This document shows, in pieces, positions 1-4,186 of a stretch of 11,265 nucleotides of DNA. The translations under genes and the position numbers were made by a program. Each line of letters starts with the position of its first letter. Within the stretch, counting starts at the first letter, position 1. Under the pieces are notes generated by a model. It was given only the letters and a program-made list of their open reading frames with translations, did not search any database and was not told the DNA's origin. The DNA comes from an uncultured Megamonas sp. (GTDB lineage Bacteria > Bacillota_C > Negativicutes > Selenomonadales > Selenomonadaceae): NCBI GenBank assembly GCA_900556715.1, contig USPM01000024.1:1-11265 (forward strand). The letters run 5' to 3'.

Positions 1-24
1 AAAATAGCTATAATAAAACAAAAA

Positions 25-39
25 TGCTATAATAAAACA
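25..39 (+). promoter_or_regulatory. Extended -10 promoter for the RNase H-tsaD operon, with duplicated TATAAT box
   Basis: TGCTATAAT at 25-33 is a perfect extended -10 box (TG at 25-26, TATAAT at 28-33), about 25 bases before the RNase H start codon. The 14-base block GCTATAATAAAACA occurs twice, at 7-20 and 26-39, so a second perfect TATAAT lies at 9-14. No convincing -35 box is visible, but an extended -10 can work without one. The window edge limits what can be seen upstream. Confidence 0.55.
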
Positions 40-57
40 TATTGTAAAGGAGGACAT

Positions 58-648
58 ATGGCTACAAAAAAGAAATTTTACGCAGTAAAAAAGGGTTATC
101 AAACAGGAATATTCACTACTTGGGCTGAATGCCAAAAACAAACACAAGGTTTTAAAGGAGCATTATTTAAATCTTTTCCCACAAAAGAAGAAGCTCAAAA
201 CTATTTAGAAGATAAACCTTCTGTCAATATTTCTGAACAAGATGATGATCGTTATTATATTTATGTAGATGGTTCATATATAAATGGTGAATATAGCTGG
301 GGTATGGCTATTTTTTATAAAGGTAAATTAATAGATACTTTCAACGGAAAAGGCACTTCCATAGATGCTAGCGAATTACATAACGTAGCAGGAGAAATCC
401 AAGGTGCTATGGAAGCTACCAAATGGGCTATTGCTAACGATGAAAAAATTATAATCTGCCATGATTATATTGGCTTATCTGAATGGGCTTTAGGCAATTG
501 GAAAACAAATAAAGAATTGACTAAAGCATATGCTGAATTTATGAAACCATATTTACATCTAGTGACCTTCAAAAAAGTAGCAGGTCATACAGGTGTATTA
601 GGTAATGAACTTGCTGACAAATTAGCTAAACAAGCTTTAGGTTTATAA
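58..648 (+). CDS. rnhA: Ribonuclease HI with N-terminal hybrid-binding (viroplasmin-like) domain
   Basis: This cytoplasmic endonuclease cuts the RNA strand of RNA-DNA hybrids such as R-loops and primer remnants. Residues 5-50 form a small RNase H hybrid-binding domain (KFYAVKKGYQTGIF, W22, KSFPTKEEA), the caulimovirus viroplasmin-like fold seen at the N-terminus of many bacterial and eukaryotic RNases H1. A short linker (51-64) leads to the catalytic domain (65-194). The DEDD metal ligands are all visible: D71 in YVDGS, E113 in AGEIQGA, D136 in CHDYIG and D187 in NELADKLA, plus the usual His in GHTG (H177). The enzyme therefore looks active. The ATG follows AAAGGAGG (46-53). The tsaD gene starts 36 bases downstream with no terminator between, so the two are probably cotranscribed. 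The length of 196 aa is normal for this architecture. Confidence 0.93.
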   Translation: MATKKKFYAVKKGYQTGIFTTWAECQKQTQGFKGALFKSFPTKEEAQNYLEDKPSVNISEQDDDRYYIYVDGSYINGEYSWGMAIFYKGKLIDTFNGKGTSIDASELHNVAGEIQGAMEATKWAIANDEKIIICHDYIGLSEWALGNWKTNKELTKAYAEFMKPYLHLVTFKKVAGHTGVLGNELADKLAKQALGL

Positions 649-670
649 TAAATTGCTTAATAAAATTAGA

Positions 671-687
671 GGAGGAATAAAAATTTG
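671..687 (+). promoter_or_regulatory. Ribosome binding site setting a TTG start for tsaD
   Basis: GGAGG at 671-675 lies 9 bases before TTG at 685-687. No ATG or GTG is better placed, and the TsaD family N-terminus ([11 protein letters not shown]) begins ten residues in, so the TTG start is well supported. Confidence 0.8.
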
Positions 688-1716
688 ACTACTACAGATA
701 ATTCATTGACTTTAGGTATAGAATCTAGCTGTGATGAAACTTCTGTTGCTATCTTACATGGTGGCAGAGAAATACTAGCTAATGTAATTTCTACTCAAAT
801 TCCAATTCATCAAAAATTCGGAGGTGTCGTTCCTGAAATCGCCTCTCGTAAACATATTGTTAATATCATGCCTGTTTTAGATGAAGCCTTACACAAAGCA
901 AATGTTACTTTAAAAGATATCGATCGCATTGCTGTAGCGTATGGCCCAGGATTAGTAGGTGCTTTACTTGTAGGTGTATCTGCTGCTAAAACATTAGCTT
1001 TTGCTTTAGATAAACCACTAATTGGTGTAAATCACTTAGAAGGTCATATCTTCGCCAATTTCTTATCCACACCTGAACTTCAACCACCATTTATGGCTCT
1101 CGTAGTTTCCGGTGGACATACTTCCCTAGTTCACGTAAAAGACTATAATCATTTTTCTCTAATGGGACAAACTCGCGATGATGCAGCTGGTGAAGCTTTT
1201 GATAAAGTAGCTCGTGTAATGGGATTACCTTATCCAGGTGGCCCTCAAATTGATAAATTAGCTAAAGAAGGAAATCCTGATGCCATTGATTTCCCTATGG
1301 CATTAAATGAAAAAGGTAACTATGAATTCAGCTTCAGTGGTCTAAAATCAGCGGTGCTCAATTATTTAAACAATATGAAAGCGAAACGCATCGAAATCAA
1401 CAAAGCTGATGTTGCCGCTTCCTTCCAAAAATCAGTAGTTAATATCTTAGTGCATAAAGCCGTAGAAGCAGCTCGTCAAACCAACATGACAAAACTTGTA
1501 CTTGCCGGTGGTGTAGCAGCAAATAGCTCCCTAGAAGGACATCTACAAAAAGCATGCAAAGAAAATGGCTTAGAATTTTACTACCCAAGCAAAATCTTAT
1601 GCACAGACAACGCTGCCATGATAGCCTGCCGTGGCTACTACCAAGCCCAAGCAGGAGACTTTGCCGATAGCAACCTAAACGCTATTCCTTATCTAGAACT
1701 AACTGACAAAAAATAG
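685..1716 (+). CDS. tsaD: tRNA N6-threonylcarbamoyladenosine transferase TsaD
   Basis: TsaD (Kae1/Qri7/YgjD family, formerly Gcp) transfers the threonylcarbamoyl group from threonylcarbamoyl-AMP to A37 of ANN-decoding tRNAs, working with TsaB and TsaE in the cytoplasm. The protein is 343 aa, the usual length. It starts with [11 protein letters not shown] (10-20) and has the ASRKH segment (53-57), the metal-binding HLEGH motif (H117, H121), SGGHTS (142-147), the GGVAAN nucleotide-binding loop (275-280) and the third metal ligand D308 in CTDNAAMIA. No key residue is missing. tsaB, tsaE and tsaC are not in the window. Its partner in the operon is the RNase HI gene upstream. The TAG stop (1714-1716) shares its last base with the first base of the inverted-repeat element that follows, and no U-tract terminator is seen. 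Confidence 0.97.
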   Translation: MTTTDNSLTLGIESSCDETSVAILHGGREILANVISTQIPIHQKFGGVVPEIASRKHIVNIMPVLDEALHKANVTLKDIDRIAVAYGPGLVGALLVGVSAAKTLAFALDKPLIGVNHLEGHIFANFLSTPELQPPFMALVVSGGHTSLVHVKDYNHFSLMGQTRDDAAGEAFDKVARVMGLPYPGGPQIDKLAKEGNPDAIDFPMALNEKGNYEFSFSGLKSAVLNYLNNMKAKRIEINKADVAASFQKSVVNILVHKAVEAARQTNMTKLVLAGGVAANSSLEGHLQKACKENGLEFYYPSKILCTDNAAMIACRGYYQAQAGDFADSNLNAIPYLELTDKK

Positions 1717-1773
1717 GGATTTATTCATTTTTCTTTTATCTAAAAGAAAAACGAACCCAAAAGAAAAAATCCC
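1716..1773 (-). repeat. Terminal hairpin of copy A with duplicated arm
   Basis: On the plus strand GGGATTT (1716-1722) pairs with AAATCCC (1767-1773), enclosing an inner stem 1724-1738/1741-1755 with a single mismatch. The arm block AAAAGAAAAA occurs twice (1742-1751 and 1759-1768) and its complement TTTTTCTTTT once (1728-1737), so two mutually exclusive hairpins can form. The hairpin begins on the last base of the tsaD stop codon. It has no following T-tract on the plus strand, so it is not a standard intrinsic terminator, although it may stabilise the tsaD mRNA 3' end. Confidence 0.75.
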
Positions 1774-1917
1774 GCGATATTGATTTTACTTTGATAAAGA
1801 TAAAATTATGTCTACAACGTCCAAAACTCACTTTGTTCAAACAGTTGGACTAAAAACATAGCCATAATTTTATCTTTATCAATAGCTTTCAGCTACCGTA
1901 AAATCTGCTAATGCGGG
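1771..1917 (-). ncRNA. Candidate structured RNA, copy A three-way junction core
   Basis: The pairings below were found by eye. The closing stem is CCCGC (1771-1775) with GCGGG (1913-1917). The outer stem is GATTTTAC (1782-1789) with GTAAAATC (1898-1905). The side hairpin is TAGCT (1883-1887) with AGCTA (1891-1895). The inner stem is a perfect 20-bp pairing of 1791-1810 with 1863-1882. The apical region (1811-1862) holds a possible 6-bp GTCCAA/TTGGAC helix (1819-1824 with 1845-1850) around the conserved block. The matching fold in copy B with different stem bases supports a structured molecule. Whether it is transcribed is unknown, and no promoter was identified on this strand. Confidence 0.4.
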
Positions 1918-1973
1918 AAATTTTGGTATTATTTAAAAACAATTACAAAATAATAATTTGTAACTTTTATTTT
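1918..1973. other. AT-rich spacer between the two inverted repeat copies
   Basis: These 56 bases lie at the centre of symmetry of the inverted pair. They hold a small inverted repeat, TTACAAA (1943-1949) with TTTGTAA (1957-1963), and otherwise only A/T-rich sequence. The region could carry promoters reading outward into one or both copies. The only candidate seen is the weak plus-strand one given separately. Confidence 0.6.
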
Positions 1974-1985
1974 CCGCATTATAAA
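1958..1985 (+). promoter_or_regulatory. Weak candidate promoter for copy B and the permease operon
   Basis: TTGTAA (1958-1963) and TATAAA (1980-1985) are separated by 16 bases and would drive transcription through copy B into the permease gene, giving a leader of roughly 190 bases. Such matches are common by chance in DNA this AT-rich. Confidence 0.25.
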
Positions 1986-2120
1986 ATTTTAATGGTAATC
2001 GCAAGATTATTGAAAACAATTATCACTGAATACGGTTTTAGTCTGAATGTTTGAGCGAAGCGAGTTTCTAAGCGTTGTATGAAGTGATAATTATTTTCAA
2101 AATTAAAATTTTATCTGCGG
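1974..2120 (+). ncRNA. Candidate structured RNA, copy B three-way junction core
   Basis: Pairings seen by eye: CCGCA (1974-1978) with TGCGG (2116-2120); a perfect 13-bp outer stem 1981-1993 with 2102-2114; a side hairpin TAATC (1996-2000) with GATTA (2005-2009) closed by a GCAA tetraloop; and an inner stem 2010-2027 with 2083-2100, 17 of 18 paired. The apical region 2028-2082 carries TGTTTGAGCGAAGCGAGTTT. One base separates the outer and inner stems on the 3' side (2101), and a GG lies between the outer stem and the side hairpin (1994-1995). Both details recur in copy A. It could act as an RNA gene or as a 5' leader of the permease mRNA. Confidence 0.4.
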
Positions 2121-2162
2121 TGATTTCTTTGGTTCATTTCTTTGTCACCAAAGAAATGAACT
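2119..2162 (+). repeat. Terminal hairpin of copy B with duplicated arm
   Basis: GTTCATTTCTTTG (2132-2144) pairs perfectly over 13 bp with 2149-2161 across the loop TCAC. The upstream direct repeat ATTTCTTTGG (2123-2132) can instead pair with CCAAAGAAAT (2148-2157), so the two stems exclude each other. The same arrangement of arm, TTC, arm and complementary arm is present in copy A with different bases. No T-tract follows, so this is unlikely to be an intrinsic terminator. Confidence 0.75.
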
Positions 2163-2186
2163 AATACTTAAAGTGGGCGATTTTTT

Positions 2187-2927
2187 ATGTTGGAGATATT
2201 TTCTGATACTTCGTTATTATTAGCTATTGGTATAGCTTTTATTTCTACGTTAATCCAATCCTTGACGGGTTTTGGATTTGCTATTGTTTCTACACCATTG
2301 CTTTTAATGGTCTATGATGCCAAAGAAGTCGTTGTTCTTTTGCAATTTTTATCTGTCGTTCTTGATACTGTTTTTGTATTTTTTGTCAAAGATAATATTG
2401 ATTGGCATTTTCTAAAACCATTGCTGATTGGTTCAGTAATAGGTCATCCTATTGGTATTCTCATCTATCTATTTGTGCCTACCATAGGATTAAAAATTTT
2501 CATTGCTTGTGTTATTTTATCATTCTTATTTCTCACCAAAATTTACCGTAAACAACTGACTGAAACATCCTGTAAAACTGGTGTTGTTGGTTGTCTATCT
2601 GGTATTTTAAATACTTCTACCAGTATGAGTGGTCCACCGCTTATTATTTATTTAACATCTACTAATCGTGATAAAACTTCTTTGCGTGCCACTTGTATTG
2701 CTTATTTTACTATTATTAACTACCTAGGTATCTTTGCTTTTTACTTAGCAGGAAAAGATTTTTCATTTGCTATTGAACAAAGTATTTATATCGTTCCATT
2801 CTGTTTTATCGCTTTATGGCTAGGTAATAAATTATTTCCTTATATTTCTCAAAAAATGTTTAATCGACTCGTTTTTGTTATGTTATTATTCAGTGCTTTA
2901 TATACTATTTATTCAGCTATCAATTAA
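2187..2927 (+). CDS. TauE/SafE (TSUP) family membrane permease
   Basis: An integral membrane protein of 246 aa, the usual length for the TSUP family. Members export sulfite, sulfoacetate or related organosulfur compounds, but the substrate here cannot be told. It has about eight hydrophobic segments arranged as two halves, each starting with a family-type motif: SLTGFGFAIVSTPLLL (25-40) and GILNTSTSMSGPPLIIYL (139-156). The charged loop around 117-130 separates the halves. The ATG at 2187 has no clear Shine-Dalgarno sequence. The bases before it (AAGTGGGCGATTTTTT) match poorly, and the structured repeat copy B lies immediately upstream, so expression may be weak or controlled by that leader. 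The dehydrogenase gene starts 11 bases after the stop with its own good site, so the two form an operon and may handle related compounds. Confidence 0.85.
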   Translation: MLEIFSDTSLLLAIGIAFISTLIQSLTGFGFAIVSTPLLLMVYDAKEVVVLLQFLSVVLDTVFVFFVKDNIDWHFLKPLLIGSVIGHPIGILIYLFVPTIGLKIFIACVILSFLFLTKIYRKQLTETSCKTGVVGCLSGILNTSTSMSGPPLIIYLTSTNRDKTSLRATCIAYFTIINYLGIFAFYLAGKDFSFAIEQSIYIVPFCFIALWLGNKLFPYISQKMFNRLVFVMLLFSALYTIYSAIN

Positions 2928-2938
2928 AGGAGAATTAT

Positions 2939-3637
2939 ATGAATAAAGTTGCTGTTGTTACTGGTGGAGCTAGAGGTATTGGCAAAGCCATTTGTGATGA
3001 ATTCAAAGCTCAAAATATTACAGTATGTACTATTGATGTTTTACCTAATGATTATTTTGTTGGCGATATTGCTGATGAAAAAATATTGACGCAATTTGCC
3101 CAAAAAGTAATTGATGATCATACAAAAATAGATTATTTAATCAATAACGCTTGCCTTATGAAAGGTGGCTTAGCTACTGCTTCTTATGAAGATTTTCTCT
3201 ACGTACTAAAAGTTGGTGCTGTAGCTCCTTTTATGCTTACTAAATTATTTATGAACCATCTTCAAGACAATGCTAGCATCGTAAATATTTCTTCTAGCCG
3301 TCATTTGATGAGTCAAGCAGATACTGAAAGTTACACTGCTGCTAAAGGAGCAATTTCTTCACTAACTCATGCTATGGCAGTTACATTGCGTGGAAAAGCT
3401 CGTGTAAATAGTATTTCTCCTGGTTGGATAGATACTACAAATAGTGAATTTTCCTCAGCAGATAAACTTCAACATTTAGTAAATCGTGTTGGCGTACCGA
3501 AAGATATTGTAAATGCTGTAATGTTTCTTTGCAGTGAGAAATCTTCATTTATCACCGGTCAAGATATCGTCGTTGATGGTGGCATGACGAAACAAATGAT
3601 TTACCATGACGATTATAATTGGTATTACAATAAATAA
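2939..3637 (+). CDS. Short-chain dehydrogenase/reductase (SDR), substrate unknown
   Basis: A classical SDR of 232 aa, probably an NAD(P)-dependent cytoplasmic oxidoreductase. The Rossmann dinucleotide loop is TGGARGIG (8-15), with D33 at the end of the second strand (which often favours NAD), NNA at 69-71, catalytic S119 in NISSS and the YTAAK motif (Y132, K136). PGWIDT (161-166) and ITGQDIVVDGGM (205-216) are the usual C-terminal SDR signatures. The Asn of the classical tetrad, expected before APF at 96-98, appears to be Gly93. The tail after VDGGM is an aromatic, polar stretch (IYHDDYNWYYNK). AGGAG (2928-2932) lies 6 bases before the ATG. It is cotranscribed with the permease upstream. A weak 7-bp hairpin (3634-3640 with 3648-3654) overlaps the stop codon but lacks a T-tract. 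Confidence 0.9.
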   Translation: MNKVAVVTGGARGIGKAICDEFKAQNITVCTIDVLPNDYFVGDIADEKILTQFAQKVIDDHTKIDYLINNACLMKGGLATASYEDFLYVLKVGAVAPFMLTKLFMNHLQDNASIVNISSSRHLMSQADTESYTAAKGAISSLTHAMAVTLRGKARVNSISPGWIDTTNSEFSSADKLQHLVNRVGVPKDIVNAVMFLCSEKSSFITGQDIVVDGGMTKQMIYHDDYNWYYNK

Positions 3638-3662
3638 AGGTATTCTTCCTTTATACACAGAA

Positions 3663-3690
3663 TTATATTATATAAATATTTATAATATAA
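3663..3690 (+). promoter_or_regulatory. All-A/T inverted repeat and possible promoter before the PH-domain gene
   Basis: TTATATTATA (3663-3672) and TATAATATAA (3681-3690) form a perfect 10-bp inverted repeat with an 8-base spacer. TATAAT at 3681-3686 could be the -10 box for the PH-domain gene, but no good -35 is visible. The symmetry may be an operator or merely low-complexity A/T sequence. Confidence 0.3.
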
Positions 3691-3709
3691 AAATATGTAT
3701 ATAAGTATA

Positions 3710-3724
3710 GGAGGAATTTTTATG
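3710..3724 (+). promoter_or_regulatory. Ribosome binding site setting the start of the PH-domain gene
   Basis: GGAGG at 3710-3714 lies 7 bases before ATG at 3722. An in-frame ATG at 3695 would encode nine extra residues across the binding site itself and has none of its own. The family N-terminus MGLFDNLLGNA begins at 3722. Confidence 0.85.
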
Positions 3725-4099
3725 GGATTATTTGATAATCTTTTAGGCAATGCCTCTAAAGCAAATCTTGATGATATCCGCCAAGATTACGCTAAATTAT
3801 TAGCTAATGGCGAAAGCATTCAACAAGCTTATGAAATCTTTCGTGATTTATTTATTTTTACCGATAAACGCCTTATCCTTGTAGATAAACAAGGTATTAC
3901 AGGTAAAAAAACACAATATCATTCTATACCATATAAAAGCATACGACATTTCAGCATTGAAACAGCTGGTCATTTCGATTTAGATGCTGAATTAAAAATA
4001 TATGTTGCTGGTATGGATATGCCTATTAGCAAAAAATTTGATAAAAGTTTAGATATTTATCAACTACAAGCTATTTTAGCTGAATATGTATTACGTTAA
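3722..4099 (+). CDS. Small bacterial PH-domain protein (bPH_1-like)
   Basis: A soluble protein of 125 aa with the look of the bacterial pleckstrin-homology family (Pfam bPH_1 type). It begins MGLFDNLLGNA, continues through a helical segment (LDDIRQDYAKLLANGESIQQAY) and then shows the core signature FRDLFIFTDKRLILVDKQG, followed by KTQYHSIPYKSIRHFSIETAG. The rest alternates predicted beta strands and ends in a C-terminal helix (LDIYQLQAILAEYVLR). I see no signal peptide or membrane segment. The molecular role of these proteins is not established, though some are induced by envelope stress. It is transcribed alone, or read into from the operon upstream, and ends at a strong intrinsic terminator. 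Confidence is high for the family and low for any function. Confidence 0.82.
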   Translation: MGLFDNLLGNASKANLDDIRQDYAKLLANGESIQQAYEIFRDLFIFTDKRLILVDKQGITGKKTQYHSIPYKSIRHFSIETAGHFDLDAELKIYVAGMDMPISKKFDKSLDIYQLQAILAEYVLR

Positions 4100-4101
4100 A
4101 A

Positions 4102-4150
4102 TAAAAAGCTGGGTTTAAAATCCTTTATAGATTTAAACTCAGCCTTTTTT
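4102..4150 (+). terminator. Intrinsic terminator after the PH-domain gene
   Basis: A 12-bp stem, GCTGGGTTTAAA (4108-4119) with TTTAAACTCAGC (4132-4143), contains one G-U pair and a 12-base loop. It is followed by CTTTTTT (4144-4150). This is a classic rho-independent terminator, only 3 bases after the stop codon. Confidence 0.9.
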
Positions 4151-4186
4151 ATCAATAAATTCAATATAAAATTATGAGGTTACTCT

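Larger units (their letters stand above)
1716..1917 (-). repeat. Composite structured repeat, copy A (minus orientation)
   Basis: One of two related elements filling the gap between tsaD and the permease gene. Read on the minus strand it runs from CCCGC (1917-1913) through a 147-base structured core to a terminal hairpin ending with CCC at 1716. It aligns along its length with the plus strand at 1974-2172. Shared landmarks in the same order are CCGCATTA, ATTTTA then GG, a 5-bp side hairpin, TTTTAGTC, the TGTTTGARCRAAGYGAGTTT block, CGTTGTA, GCGG and a TTC-containing hairpin. No coding frame explains it. I do not recognise the family. It could be an extragenic palindromic element, a non-autonomous mobile element or an RNA gene. 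No target-site duplication was found. Confidence 0.85.
1974..2172 (+). repeat. Composite structured repeat, copy B (plus orientation)
   Basis: The second copy of the element, in opposite orientation to copy A. Its core (1974-2120) is 147 bases, the same length as the core of copy A (1771-1917). The most conserved stretch is the apical block at 2041-2079, which matches the reverse complement of 1813-1850 in about 29 of 39 aligned columns. The right boundary is approximate, because similarity to copy A fades after the terminal hairpin. The element ends about 15 bases before the permease start codon and so would form most of its 5' leader. Confidence 0.85.

Noticed and set aside
1716..1773. Intrinsic terminator for tsaD
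   Set aside because: The stem is long but A/T-rich and is followed by CGCGATATTG with no T-tract. It is better explained as the terminal hairpin of repeat copy A.
1716..2172. CRISPR array or insertion sequence with a transposase
   Set aside because: There are only two diverged copies, in inverted orientation, with no regular spacers. No coding frame in the interval could encode a transposase, and no target duplication was seen.
3634..3654. Terminator after the short-chain dehydrogenase
   Set aside because: The 7-bp stem overlaps the stop codon and is followed by ACACAG with no T-run, so it is too weak to call.
3695..3721. Upstream ATG as the start of the PH-domain protein
   Set aside because: The nine extra codons span the ribosome binding site GGAGG (3710-3714), and the family N-terminus starts at 3722.
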